This document shows positions 1-8,049 of a stretch of DNA of 64,000 nucleotides, piece by piece. Source of the DNA: Dyella sp. BiH032 (lineage in GTDB: Bacteria > Pseudomonadota > Gammaproteobacteria > Xanthomonadales > Rhodanobacteraceae); assembly GCF_031954525.1 (NCBI RefSeq), contig NZ_CP134867.1:1922001-1986000 (forward strand). Reading direction: 5' to 3'. The translations under genes were made by a program, and so were the position numbers. The notes under the pieces were generated by a model. The model searched no databases, was not told where the DNA came from, and saw only the letters and a program-made list of their open reading frames with translations. How positions within the stretch are numbered: the stretch's first letter is position 1; every line of letters starts with the position of its first letter.

Positions 1-379
1 GCTTCGTGCCGTTGTCCATGGTCTTGAGCTTGACCTTGTAGGTCTTGCCATTCTTCGGGTCGAGGATCTTGCCGCCATCCCACTCGTCGCCGTCCTGCTT
101 GACGCCCCACATGATCACCATGCCCTCGACGGGCTGGTTCTTGCGCTCGCCATCGCATTCCTTGCAGATGGGATGCGGGCCTTCGTCCGATTGCAGGACC
201 TGCAGCACCTTGCCCTGCAGTTCGCCGTTGACTTCGGTGATCTGCACGATGGACTTGGGCTGGTGGGTCTTGTCGTCGATGGTCTTCCAGGTGCCGACCG
301 GCGATTGGCTGGCGGCGAACGCCGCGCCGGCGCCGAGCAGCAGGCCGGCGGCGGTGGCGAAGCGGATCATGGGCTTCAT
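1..379 (-). CDS. DUF2147-like secreted protein (3' end cut by window)
   Basis: The visible part is about 126 residues and runs off the left window edge. The N-terminus (MKPMIRFATAAGLLLGAGAA) is a Sec-type signal peptide with an Ala-rich cleavage region. The mature part (SPVGTWKTIDDKTHQPKSIV, later GKILDPKNGKTYKVKL) has the look of DUF2147 proteins, which are small periplasmic or exported beta-rich proteins of unknown function. The start is chosen because GGGAGGA (minus strand of 384-390) lies just upstream of the ATG. A CxxC pair (CKEC) is visible near the middle. The gene is divergent from apbC, with 128 bp between them. The family call is from memory of the motif pattern and the protein is incomplete, so it is moderately sure. 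Confidence 0.7.
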   Translation of the reverse strand, partial: MKPMIRFATAAGLLLGAGAAFAASQSPVGTWKTIDDKTHQPKSIVQITEVNGELQGKVLQVLQSDEGPHPICKECDGERKNQPVEGMVIMWGVKQDGDEWDGGKILDPKNGKTYKVKLKTMDNGTK

Positions 380-477
380 GCATTCCTCCCGTACGAAACA
401 GTATGGACGGAGCCTGACGAGCCCGCGCCTGGGCGTCAAGCTGCAATGCGCAAGCTCGGAGCTGCACGGCGGACTGG

Positions 478-483
478 CATAAT
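478..483 (+). promoter_or_regulatory. possible -10 element upstream of apbC
   Basis: CATAAT lies 24 bp before the apbC start codon, in an otherwise GC-rich divergent intergenic region. No clear -35 hexamer is seen 17 bp upstream. This is only a candidate. Confidence 0.25.
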
Positions 484-507
484 GGGCAACTCCCGGTTGC
501 ACGACAC

Positions 508-1608
508 ATGCTCATGACGCAGGCAAGCGAAGCCCTGGTACGCCACATCCTCGGCGAGACGATCGACCCGCACACGGGCGCGCCGCTGGCCGACAGCCTG
601 CGCGCCGTGGGCGTGGACGGCGCCCGCGTATCCGTCGATCTCCAGCTCGGCTATCCGGCGGCCGGCGCGGCCGAGGCGATCGCCGCCACGGTCAAGCGGG
701 CGCTGGAAGCGGACGCCGCGATCGAGTCGGCCGCCGTCTCCGTAAGCAGCCGCGTCTACGCGCACAAGGTGCAGGGCACGCTGGCGCCGTTGCCGAACGT
801 CAAGAACATCATCGTGGTGGCTTCCGGCAAGGGCGGCGTGGGCAAGTCGACCGTCTCGGCCAACCTCGCGCTGGCGCTGGCCGCCGAAGGCGCCAAGGTG
901 GGCGTGCTGGATGCCGACATCTACGGCCCCAGCCAGCCGCGCATGCTGGGCATCAGCGGCAAGCCCGAATCGCCGGACGGCAAGACCATCACCCCGATGC
1001 AGGCGCACGGCGTGCAGGCGATGTCCATCGGTTTCCTGGTGGACGAGGAGACGCCGATGATCTGGCGCGGCCCGATGGTCACGCAGGCCATGATGCAACT
1101 GCTCAACGATTGCCGCTGGGAGCCGCTCGACTATCTCGTCGTGGACCTGCCGCCGGGCACCGGCGATATCCAGCTCACGCTCTCGCAGAAGGTGCCGGTC
1201 GCCGGCGCGGTGATCGTCACCACGCCCCAGGACATCGCCCTGCTCGATGCGCGCAAGGCGCTGAAGATGTTCGAGAAGGTGGAGGTGCCCGTGCTCGGCG
1301 TGGTGGAGAACATGGCCACCCACGTTTGCTCGAACTGCGGGCACGAGGAGCATATCTTCGGCGAGGGCGGTGGCGCGCGCATGGCCGAGCAGTACCACGT
1401 GGCCTATCTCGGCTCGCTGCCGCTGGACATCCGCATCCGCGAACAGGCCGACAGCGGCACGCCCACGGTGGTTGCCATGCCGGACTCCGACCTCGCCGCG
1501 CGTTACCGCGAGATCGCGCGCAACGCGGCAGGCCGCCTGTCGCGCCAGCCGCGCAACAAGTCGCTGGGGCTGGGCAAGATCATGGTGCAGGGCGCGCCTC
1601 CTGCGTAA
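508..1608 (+). CDS. apbC: Iron-sulfur cluster carrier protein ApbC/Mrp
   Basis: ApbC is a cytoplasmic P-loop ATPase that binds and delivers [4Fe-4S] clusters to apo-proteins. The protein is 366 aa, the usual length for Mrp proteins with the N-terminal MIP18/DUF59 domain (about residues 5-85) followed by the ParA/MinD-like ATPase domain. The deviant Walker A (GKGGVGKS, near residues 107-114), the switch motif DADIYGPS and the DLPPGTGD motif are all present. The cluster-binding CxxC pair is C274/C277 (CSNC). Translation may start at the first ATG or at a second ATG 6 bp later (MTQ); no strong ribosome site separates them. In Xanthomonadales this gene often lies near dcd, as here. No suf or isc genes are nearby. 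Confidence 0.95.
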   Translation: MLMTQASEALVRHILGETIDPHTGAPLADSLRAVGVDGARVSVDLQLGYPAAGAAEAIAATVKRALEADAAIESAAVSVSSRVYAHKVQGTLAPLPNVKNIIVVASGKGGVGKSTVSANLALALAAEGAKVGVLDADIYGPSQPRMLGISGKPESPDGKTITPMQAHGVQAMSIGFLVDEETPMIWRGPMVTQAMMQLLNDCRWEPLDYLVVDLPPGTGDIQLTLSQKVPVAGAVIVTTPQDIALLDARKALKMFEKVEVPVLGVVENMATHVCSNCGHEEHIFGEGGGARMAEQYHVAYLGSLPLDIRIREQADSGTPTVVAMPDSDLAARYREIARNAAGRLSRQPRNKSLGLGKIMVQGAPPA

Positions 1609-1822
1609 CGCCCTCGACGTCCTCTCCAGCGAAGAGAGGGGTGGAATGATCGGGCTGGGCGGAGCGGGGCGTCGGGGGTTCGCAACAGATCCAAAGGGTT
1701 CTCCCACCCTCTGGCAGCGCTCATCGAGCCATTGCCCTCGCTCGATGGCGCCCAAGGGCAAACCCTGCAAACCCCTCCGTATCTAGGGCGGAACGGATTT
1801 CAGAACGGAGCGTCGGATCACC

Positions 1823-2371
1823 ATGCCACAGCGCATCCTCTGCCTCAGCGGCAGTCTCCGCACCGTCTCCGCCAATACGGCCTTGCTGCGCGCGGCACGC
1901 GCGCTGGCGCCGCGCGGGCTTGAACTGACCCTGTTCGGACGCATGGGCGAGCTGCCGCTGTTCAACCCCGATATCGATGCCGAACCGCTGCCGCCCGCCG
2001 TGCTCGCGTTGCGCGAAGCCGTCGGCACGAGCGACGCGATCATCATCGCCTGTCCGGAGTACGCACATGGTGTGCCGGGGCCTTTCAAGAATCTGCTCGA
2101 CTGGCTGGTATCGAGCCTGGAGTTTCCCGGCAAGCCGGTCGTGCAATGGAATGCGTCGGGGCGAGACTCCCATCATGCGCAGGACGCGTTGCGCGAAGTC
2201 CTGCGCACCATGTCGGCCCGTCTGCTCGACGACGCGGCGGCGGTGTTTCCATTGCCAGGCGCGGGCAGTTCCATGGAGGCGCTGCTGGGCGAGGCGGAAC
2301 ATGTGGCGCGGATCCGTGCCGCGCTCGATCGCCTCGCTTCCATTCTCGCCGCTTCCGCCGGTTCGCCCTGA
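1823..2371 (+). CDS. NADPH-dependent FMN reductase family protein
   Basis: A 182-aa flavodoxin-fold protein. The N-terminal GSLRTVSAN is the phosphate-binding loop typical of the NADPH-dependent FMN reductase/quinone reductase family, and PEYAHGVPGPFKNLLDW is the family's second hallmark, which contacts the flavin. Family members reduce FMN, quinones, chromate or azo dyes using NAD(P)H. The natural substrate cannot be told from sequence. The upstream 214 bp contain a small CCTCTC/GAGAGG inverted repeat (about 1620-1638) and no other gene. It is convergent with the next gene and shares a strong hairpin terminator with it. Confidence 0.88.
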   Translation: MPQRILCLSGSLRTVSANTALLRAARALAPRGLELTLFGRMGELPLFNPDIDAEPLPPAVLALREAVGTSDAIIIACPEYAHGVPGPFKNLLDWLVSSLEFPGKPVVQWNASGRDSHHAQDALREVLRTMSARLLDDAAAVFPLPGAGSSMEALLGEAEHVARIRAALDRLASILAASAGSP

Positions 2372-2375
2372 AAGA

Positions 2376-2402
2376 GAACGGGCGCCGAAACGGCGCCCGT
2401 TC
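2376..2402. terminator. bidirectional hairpin between convergent genes
   Basis: Perfect 12-bp stem (GAACGGGCGCCG / CGGCGCCCGTTC) with a 3-nt loop, directly after the FMN-reductase stop codon and before the stop of the convergent gene. There is no long T-run, so whether it terminates alone is inferred. Confidence 0.7.
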
Positions 2403-2416
2403 TGATGCTTCCGCGA

Positions 2417-3016
2417 TCAGGCGCCCGCCTTCTTCTGGCGATGGATCGCACGGCTGTCGCGGTTTTCCGTGTGCTGGATGCGGCGCTGCTCGGCACGGTT
2501 GACGTGGCCGTTGGCGCCGGCATTGTGCTCAAGGTGGTCGACGTGCGCCTCGCGACCCTGTAGACGGGCGACCTGCCCGTCGTTGAGCGAACCGCTGCGT
2601 ACGCCCTGGTCGATGCGCTTCTCCTGGTTGACGTCGCGCTGCACGTCGGCGGCCATGCGGCGGGAGGAGGGCGAGTCCGGGTTCTGCACGGCGCCGTTGT
2701 GCGCGTCGCGATAGATGTCGCGGCTCTCCACGTTCTCCGCATGCTGGATCTGCGCCTGTTCCTGGCTGGTGAGCGGGCCGTTGCGCAGGTCGCGCTGCTC
2801 CATGCGGTCGATGTGGGCCTGGCCCTGTTCCAGATGCGCGGTCTCGCGTGTGGTCAGCTGGCCGTCCTTGACGCCGTTCTCGATGCGCTGCTGCTGGTTC
2901 ACGTTGCGCTGCACGTCCTGGTTCACCGGCGCCTCCTGGGCGCTGGCCGCGGTGCCGATGACGGCGGCGATGACGCCGACCAGTGCGGCGCGACGGAAGT
3001 TCGAGCGGTAGTGCAT
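2417..3016 (-). CDS. Secreted protein with two tandem helical repeats
   Basis: A 199-aa exported protein whose signal peptide ends near AASAQ (residue 27). The mature part is an internal duplication. The first copy (about residues 32-108, DVQRNVNQQQRIENGVKDGQ ... RDIYRDAHN) and the second (about 124-195, DVQRDVNQEKRIDQGVRSGS ... RAIHRQK) align through most of their length. Each copy is rich in Gln, Arg, His and Asn and is probably alpha-helical, with helix pairs split by GQLT/GSLN turns. I have seen such repeats in uncharacterised proteins of Xanthomonadales and Burkholderiales; no function is known to me. The 355-bp gap to dcd holds its promoter region. Confidence 0.8.
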   Translation of the reverse strand: MHYRSNFRRAALVGVIAAVIGTAASAQEAPVNQDVQRNVNQQQRIENGVKDGQLTTRETAHLEQGQAHIDRMEQRDLRNGPLTSQEQAQIQHAENVESRDIYRDAHNGAVQNPDSPSSRRMAADVQRDVNQEKRIDQGVRSGSLNDGQVARLQGREAHVDHLEHNAGANGHVNRAEQRRIQHTENRDSRAIHRQKKAGA

Positions 3017-3371
3017 GGCGTTCTCCTCTTTGAAGTGGTGGAACTGCGTGGCCCGGGTGCGAGCGGAGAACGGGGGCTCGGCGGGCGTGTTGACTCGCGG
3101 CGGCCGGATGGATTTATCGGCCGCTCAGCCTGCGGCGGATTGGTCTCTTTCAAAAATCCTTTCTGGTCATGGTGTTGTCTTCCATGGCTTGCGTGTGGCT
3201 GACGAAAAAGCAGGCTTTGCGGCAGCGCCGCGATGATCAGGCCCGGATTTCATGGCGACCAGGGGACACCGCCGTTCGACTGGCGGTGCCCAGGCCGATC
3301 CGCTATGTTTTTCCGCTTCCTCGGCCCAGCGTCCGGCGCCGGGACGCACAACGAACGCAATGGGAGCCCGA
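3017..3371. other. intergenic region between divergent genes
   Basis: This 355-bp stretch has no convincing gene. It holds the divergent promoters for the duplicated secreted protein and dcd, and one inverted repeat, CACCGCC/GGCGGTG (3267-3288), upstream of dcd. The open frame that extends dcd upstream through this region lacks a ribosome site and the usual dcd N-terminus, so I read the region as non-coding. Confidence 0.6.
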
Positions 3372-3938
3372 GTGAGCATCAAATCCGACAAGTGGATCCG
3401 GCGCATGGCCGAGCAGCACGGCATGATCGAGCCGTTCGAGCCGGGCCAGGTCAAGGTTCGCGAGGGCAACCGGCTGGTGTCGTACGGCACGTCGAGCTAC
3501 GGCTACGACGTGCGCTGTGCGCGCGAGTTCAAGATCTTCACCAATATCAACTCCACCATCGTCGACCCGAAGGCCTTCGACCCGACCAGCTTCGTCGACG
3601 TGGAAGCGGACGTGTGCATCATTCCGCCGAACTCCTTCGCGCTCGCGCGCACGGTCGAGTACTTCCGCATCCCGCGCAGCGTGCTCACCATCTGCCTGGG
3701 CAAGAGCACGTATGCGCGCTGCGGCATCATCGTCAACGTCACGCCGCTGGAGCCGGAGTGGGAAGGCCACGTGACGCTGGAGTTCTCCAACACCACGCCG
3801 CTGCCCGCCAAGATCTATGCCAACGAGGGCGTGGCGCAGATGCTGTTCCTCGAATCCGACGAGGAATGCGAGACCAGCTACCGCGACCGCGGCGGCAAAT
3901 ACCAGGGGCAGCGCGGCGTCACTCTGCCGCGCACCTGA
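3372..3938 (+). CDS. dcd: dCTP deaminase
   Basis: Converts dCTP to dUTP plus ammonia, the main route to dUMP and thymidylate in gammaproteobacteria; it works as a trimer in the cytoplasm. The protein is 188 aa, the family's normal size, beginning [15 protein letters not shown]. Hallmarks are SSYGYDVRC, the KSTYAR segment, and the conserved [14 protein letters not shown] region with the catalytic-site glutamate. The C-terminal [15 protein letters not shown] is the nucleotide-closing tail. I choose the GTG at 3372 because GGGAG lies 5 bp upstream and it gives the standard N-terminus. An in-frame ATG at 3360 would add four residues. Confidence 0.96.
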   Translation: MSIKSDKWIRRMAEQHGMIEPFEPGQVKVREGNRLVSYGTSSYGYDVRCAREFKIFTNINSTIVDPKAFDPTSFVDVEADVCIIPPNSFALARTVEYFRIPRSVLTICLGKSTYARCGIIVNVTPLEPEWEGHVTLEFSNTTPLPAKIYANEGVAQMLFLESDEECETSYRDRGGKYQGQRGVTLPRT

Positions 3939-4053
3939 GATCGCAGGAATTCGCGCGGTCGGCGGCTGAATGGCTGCCGTCCCGCGGCGGTGCGGGCCCC
4001 GGGGCCGGCGCTACACTCGCTTCGTTGCCACCACTGATTTGCCGGAGATTCGC

Positions 4054-4548
4054 ATGATCCGTTTATCCACGCTGCTCAGCCGCACCGCCGCTGCCGCCCT
4101 GCTGGGGAGCCTGCTGGTCCTCGCCGGCTGCCATCGCGGCGCCACCAAGGACGAGGCCATCAAGACGGCCCAGATGCAGGGCCAGTTCGATGCCACCGTG
4201 CAGGCCTACAAGAGCGGCCAGTTCATGGTGGATGGCGCGGTGCTCTCCGCCCTGGATACGGGCAGCCACTTCGCCTACCTGAAAGACCAGGGCAAGCTGC
4301 CCAAGACCGTGCTGCTGGTGCCCAGCGACGAATCGAAGGTGCGCAAGGCGCATCTCGAATTCATGGCGCGCATGCAGCTGGATTACGGCTTCACCGTGTA
4401 CTACGACGACGGCGGCACGCTGAAGAAGATCAACCCGGTGGACACCAAGGCGCGCGAGCTCGAGGACTACCACGCCCCGGTCAAGATGAACGACGAGATG
4501 AAGGGCAAGGAAGCGAGCAGCGGCGGCTACGATCCGTCGCAGCGCTGA
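4054..4548 (+). CDS. Putative lipoprotein of unknown function
   Basis: A 164-aa protein with a lipoprotein signal (MIRLSTLLSRT ... LLVLAGC; Cys near residue 26), so it is probably anchored in a membrane facing the periplasm. The +2 residue is His, so outer-membrane sorting is plausible. The mature domain has no motif I recognise. It is mixed alpha/beta in character and ends in a polar GGYDPSQR tail. A GGAG ribosome site sits 7 bp before the ATG. It stands alone and is followed by a strong intrinsic terminator. Confidence 0.75.
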   Translation: MIRLSTLLSRTAAAALLGSLLVLAGCHRGATKDEAIKTAQMQGQFDATVQAYKSGQFMVDGAVLSALDTGSHFAYLKDQGKLPKTVLLVPSDESKVRKAHLEFMARMQLDYGFTVYYDDGGTLKKINPVDTKARELEDYHAPVKMNDEMKGKEASSGGYDPSQR

Positions 4549-4570
4549 AGCGGCTTCATCCGGAAAACGA

Positions 4571-4601
4571 AACGCCCGCGAGCGATCGCGGGCGTTTTTT
4601 T
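4571..4601 (+). terminator. Rho-independent terminator
   Basis: 10-bp GC-rich stem AACGCCCGCG / CGCGGGCGTT with loop AGCGAT, followed by a run of seven T (4595-4601). It ends the lipoprotein gene. The stem runs up to the stop codon of the convergent HIT gene and may serve both strands. Confidence 0.9.
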
Positions 4602-5013
4602 ATGCCAGGGCCAGCCGCAGGCGCTCGACAAGCTGGTCCCGCTCTTCCGGCGCGTAGGGTTGCGTGGGCCCGCTGCCCCACACCGGGCCCGGCCATGCCG
4701 CGTCTCCTTCGCGCCGCGCCACCACGTGCACGTGCAGCTGCCGCACGATATTGCCGAGCGCGCCAAGGTTGAGCTTGTCGCAGGGCGCGTAGGCGCGCAG
4801 CGCGGCAGCGGCGCGGTCCACTTCCTGCCACAGTGTGGTCCGGTCCGCTTCCGGCAGGTCCGCGATTTCCGACAGCCCCGGCCGGCGCGGTACGAGGATC
4901 AGCCAGGGGAAGCGAGCGTCGTTCATCAGCAGCACGTCGCACAGCGGGAGGCTGGCGACGTGGCAAGTGTCGGCGGCGAGGCGGCCGTCCAGCGCGAACG
5001 GTGCGTCGCTCAT
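4600..5013 (-). CDS. HIT family protein (histidine-triad nucleotide hydrolase-like)
   Basis: A 137-aa protein of the HIT superfamily, whose members hydrolyse or transfer nucleotidyl groups (AMP-lysine, Ap4A and similar). The conserved N-terminal NDARFPWLILVPRR and central KLNLGALGN segments match the short bacterial HIT group. The active-site motif reads Q92-L-H94-V-H96, so the first His of the H-x-H-x-H triad is Gln while the other two, including the expected nucleophile, remain. This Q variant is common in this subfamily as far as I recall. Its ATG overlaps the stop of the upstream dienelactone hydrolase gene (ATGA), so the two are co-translated. Substrate unknown. Confidence 0.85.
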   Translation of the reverse strand: MSDAPFALDGRLAADTCHVASLPLCDVLLMNDARFPWLILVPRRPGLSEIADLPEADRTTLWQEVDRAAAALRAYAPCDKLNLGALGNIVRQLHVHVVARREGDAAWPGPVWGSGPTQPYAPEERDQLVERLRLALA

Positions 5014-5678
5014 GCAGCGGCCAGCTCGCGCGCGAAGAAGCCCATGGTGCGATCCCAGGCGAGCACGGCGCTGGGTTCGTGGTACTGCGGGCCGACGTCG
5101 CGATTGAAAGCGTGGTCGGCGGGATAGGTGTAGATCTCCATCTGCGGCAGCTTCTCGCGGTGCGTGGCCACCATCTCCGGCGGGATGCTCTTGTCGAGTT
5201 CGCCGAAGTGGAACATCACGGGAGCTTTCGGCTGCTCGTCCAGGTAAGGCAGGTTGCGCGCGCCGTAGTAGCTGACCGAAGGAAAGCCCAGGCGCGTGGC
5301 AGCCAGCAAGGCGACCGTGCCGCCCCAGCAGAAGCCGACCGTGCCGATGCGGCCGGCGGAGGCGATCGCTTCGGCCGCGCTCGCCACCGCCTCGACGGCG
5401 CGCTCCATGCCCAGCTCGTTCACCAGCGCCTTGCCGCGCGCCGCCGTTTCGGGGCTGTAGCCCATCTCCACCCCTGTCTCCAGGTAATCGAAGAAGTGCG
5501 GTGCGATGGCGGTATAGCCGGCAGCGGCCAGGCGGTCCGCCACACTGCGGATGTGCTCGTTCACGCCGAAAATTTCCTGGATCACCACGATGCCGCCCCG
5601 CGAAGCGCCTCCGGGCTTCGCCAGGTAGGCGCCGATGCACTGCGTGCCGGAGGTCGGGAGGTTGAGGTTCTGGCCCAT
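5010..5678 (-). CDS. Dienelactone hydrolase family protein
   Basis: A 222-aa alpha/beta hydrolase. The family triad is intact: nucleophile C117 in GFCWGG, D162 in ELDKSIP and H189 in PADHAFN, with E36 in QEIFG that keeps the Cys neutral in classical dienelactone hydrolases. Those enzymes open lactone rings in chlorocatechol breakdown, but no catechol genes are nearby, so this is more likely a general carboxymethylenebutenolidase-like esterase. I start at MGQNL (5678). An in-frame ATG 21 bp upstream would add seven residues, and neither start has a strong ribosome site. First gene of a two-gene operon with the HIT gene; divergent from rimO. Confidence 0.88.
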   Translation of the reverse strand: MGQNLNLPTSGTQCIGAYLAKPGGASRGGIVVIQEIFGVNEHIRSVADRLAAAGYTAIAPHFFDYLETGVEMGYSPETAARGKALVNELGMERAVEAVASAAEAIASAGRIGTVGFCWGGTVALLAATRLGFPSVSYYGARNLPYLDEQPKAPVMFHFGELDKSIPPEMVATHREKLPQMEIYTYPADHAFNRDVGPQYHEPSAVLAWDRTMGFFARELAAA

Positions 5679-5775
5679 GGATGGTTCTCGCTGCGGCAAA
5701 GTGGCGAGTTTAGGCGGCGCGGATGGTACGGAACAGCGAAAGCCGGGTGAGCGGGCCCTCGGCCGCCGTTACCGG

Positions 5776-5781
5776 TATAAT
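5776..5781 (+). promoter_or_regulatory. putative -10 element of rimO
   Basis: A perfect TATAAT in a GC-rich intergenic region, 34 bp upstream of the rimO ATG. No good -35 match is found 16-18 bp upstream, so promoter strength is uncertain. Confidence 0.5.
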
Positions 5782-5815
5782 TCGCCGTTTTTCCTACGCT
5801 TGCGGTCCCCAGGCC

Positions 5816-7138
5816 ATGTCCCAGCCGTCCACTCCCAAGATCGGTTTCGTCTCGCTCGGCTGCCCCAAGGCCCTGGTCGATTCCGAGCGCATCCTCACCC
5901 AGCTCAAGGTCGAGGGCTACGAGATCGTGCCCAGCTACGACGCGGCGGACGCCGTGGTGGTCAACACCTGCGGCTTCATCGACGCGGCGGTGCAGGAATC
6001 GCTCGACGCCATCGGCGAGGCGCTGCACGAGAACGGCAAGGTCATCGTCACCGGTTGCCTGGGCAAGCGCTCGGAGCTGATCCGCGAGGCTTATCCGGAT
6101 GTGCTGGCGATCACCGGTCCGCAGGACTACGCGAGCGTGATGAGCGCCGTGCATACCGCACTGCCGCCCAAGCGCAATCCCTTGCTGGACATCATCCCGG
6201 ACACGGGCATCAAGTTGACGCCGAAGCACTACGCGTATCTGAAGATCTCCGAAGGCTGCAATCACCGCTGCAGCTTCTGCATCATCCCGTCGATGCGCGG
6301 CGACCTCGTCTCGCGACCGGTCGACGAAGTGCTGGTGGAAGCCGAGCGCCTGGTAAAGGGCGGCGTGAAGGAACTGCTGGTGATCTCGCAGGACACCAGC
6401 GCCTACGGCGTGGATCTGAAGTACGCCGAGCGCCAGTGGCGCGACAAGAGCTATCGCACGCGGATGACCGAGCTGTGCGAAGGCCTGTCCGAACTGGGCG
6501 TGTGGACGCGCCTGCACTACGTCTACCCGTACCCGCACGTGGACGAGGTGATGCCGCTGATGGCCGAGGGCAAGTTGCTGCCGTACCTGGATATCCCGTT
6601 CCAGCACGCCAGCCCGCGTATCCTCAAGCTGATGAAGCGGCCGGGCAACATCGACAAGACGCTGGAGCGCATCCGCAACTGGCGCAAGGCCGTGCCCGAG
6701 CTGACCATCCGCAGCACGTTCATCGTCGGCTTCCCGGGCGAGACCGATGAAGAGTTCGAGGAACTGCTGGATTTCCTTCGCGAAGCCGAGCTCGACCGCG
6801 TGGGCGCGTTCGCCTATTCGCCGGTGGACGGTGCGAAGGCGAACGAGCTGCCGGGCGCCGTGTCCGAGGAACTCAAGGAAGACCGCCTTGAGCAGTTCAT
6901 GGCGGTGCAGGCGGAGATTTCGGCGGCCAAGCTGCAGCGCAAGATCGGCCGCACCATCAAGGTGCTGGTCGACGAAGCGGGGCCCGAAGGCGCGGTCGCG
7001 CGCTCGGCCGCGGACGCGCCGGAAATCGACGGTGTGGTGCGCATCGCCAACGGCCAGTTGCTGAAGCCGGGCCAGTTCGTCGACGTGACGGTCGAAGCGG
7101 CCGACGAGCACGACCTGCACGCGCGCCTCGCCGGCTGA
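5816..7138 (+). CDS. rimO: Ribosomal protein S12 methylthiotransferase RimO
   Basis: A radical-SAM enzyme that adds a methylthio group to the beta carbon of an aspartate in ribosomal protein S12 (D89 in E. coli numbering). The protein is 440 aa with three standard domains: the N-terminal UPF0004 domain with cluster cysteines ([26 protein letters not shown]), the radical-SAM domain with CNHRCSFC near residue 150, and a C-terminal TRAM domain (about 375-440). PKALVDSE distinguishes RimO from MiaB. The ATG at 5816 gives the usual N-terminus. It is followed 12 bp later by the DUF3025 gene, probably co-transcribed. Confidence 0.97.
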   Translation: MSQPSTPKIGFVSLGCPKALVDSERILTQLKVEGYEIVPSYDAADAVVVNTCGFIDAAVQESLDAIGEALHENGKVIVTGCLGKRSELIREAYPDVLAITGPQDYASVMSAVHTALPPKRNPLLDIIPDTGIKLTPKHYAYLKISEGCNHRCSFCIIPSMRGDLVSRPVDEVLVEAERLVKGGVKELLVISQDTSAYGVDLKYAERQWRDKSYRTRMTELCEGLSELGVWTRLHYVYPYPHVDEVMPLMAEGKLLPYLDIPFQHASPRILKLMKRPGNIDKTLERIRNWRKAVPELTIRSTFIVGFPGETDEEFEELLDFLREAELDRVGAFAYSPVDGAKANELPGAVSEELKEDRLEQFMAVQAEISAAKLQRKIGRTIKVLVDEAGPEGAVARSAADAPEIDGVVRIANGQLLKPGQFVDVTVEAADEHDLHARLAG

Positions 7139-7150
7139 GCCGGTATCGCC

Positions 7151-7978
7151 ATGCGCTACGTCGCGCCGGCGCGTGAAGCGGTCGATCCGGTCGTGTTCGA
7201 CCGGCCGCCGCTTGCCGCGTGGAGCGACTACGACGCGCTGCTGCGCGGCTCGCGTTGGCCGGAGGTGGCGATGCTCAACAGCCTGCTTCCCGCCGGAAGC
7301 CGCGAGCGCTTCGCGGCACAGACGCGCGAACTGCTCGACGACGGCCTGCATTACGAAGAGCGCATCCACGCGCGCGGCGACATCGCCACGCGCGAAGCCA
7401 ACTGGCATGACCTGTTCAATGCTCTCGCGTGGCTGCGCTATCCCGCGATCAAGCGCGCGCTGAATGCCCAGCAGGCCGCGGAAATCGCGCACATGGGTAC
7501 GCGCGAGCGCTCCCGGCCGCAGTGCGCGATGACCCATTTCGACGAAGCCGGCGTGCTGGTCGCCATGCGCGATCCGGCACTGCTGGCGCTGTGGGACGCG
7601 CACGACTGGCATGGCCTGTTCTGGCGGCGGCGCGATGCCTGGCTGGACGGCTCCATTCGCGTGGAGGTGTTCGGGCACGCCTTGCTGGAACATGCGCTTA
7701 CGGCCGGCAAACTGCTGGTTGGCAAGGCGCTGGTGTTCGTCTGTGCGACGGAAGCGGAGGCGGCCATGGTTCCGTCGCGCTGCGCGGACGGCGTCGCCGG
7801 CGGGGTCTTGCTGCGCGATCCGCTGGAGTTGCGTCCGCTGCCGCTGTCGGGCGTGCCGGGCTGGCATCCGGACAACGGCGACGAGGCATTCCACCGCACG
7901 ACGGCGTGCTACCAGCCCCTGCGCGAGGGACGCCGCTATCCGCCGCCCGTGTCCTGCGGCACAAGCCTGGCGTCCTGA
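7151..7978 (+). CDS. DUF3025 domain-containing protein
   Basis: A 275-aa soluble protein with no signal peptide. The pattern NWHDLFNALAWLRYPAIKRAL followed by GTRERSRPQCAMTHFDEAG and a LWDAHDWHGLFW segment is that of DUF3025, a proteobacterial family of unknown function. The tail GWHPDNGDEAFHRTTACYQP is also family-like. It begins 12 bp after rimO and is likely in the same transcript. The conserved His, Asp and Glu residues could bind a metal, but this is a guess. Confidence 0.82.
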   Translation: MRYVAPAREAVDPVVFDRPPLAAWSDYDALLRGSRWPEVAMLNSLLPAGSRERFAAQTRELLDDGLHYEERIHARGDIATREANWHDLFNALAWLRYPAIKRALNAQQAAEIAHMGTRERSRPQCAMTHFDEAGVLVAMRDPALLALWDAHDWHGLFWRRRDAWLDGSIRVEVFGHALLEHALTAGKLLVGKALVFVCATEAEAAMVPSRCADGVAGGVLLRDPLELRPLPLSGVPGWHPDNGDEAFHRTTACYQPLREGRRYPPPVSCGTSLAS

Positions 7979-8049
7979 TCTCGCCGGCGATTGCCGGGTC
8001 GGGGTCTTCACGGCTATATAGCCCCAGGGGCCAAGCGGGGGCGGCACAG

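Noticed and set aside
436..1770. 444-aa open frame opposite apbC
   Set aside because: Antisense to a gene with intact Walker and CxxC motifs; the translation is Arg/His/Ala-rich without a domain.
3252..3371. Upstream extension of dcd
   Set aside because: The added residues have no similarity to dcd and no ribosome site; GTG 3372 gives the family N-terminus.
5582..8047. 821-aa open frame opposite rimO
   Set aside because: It is antisense to rimO and the DUF3025 gene, has no recognisable domain and is the expected by-product of high third-position GC.
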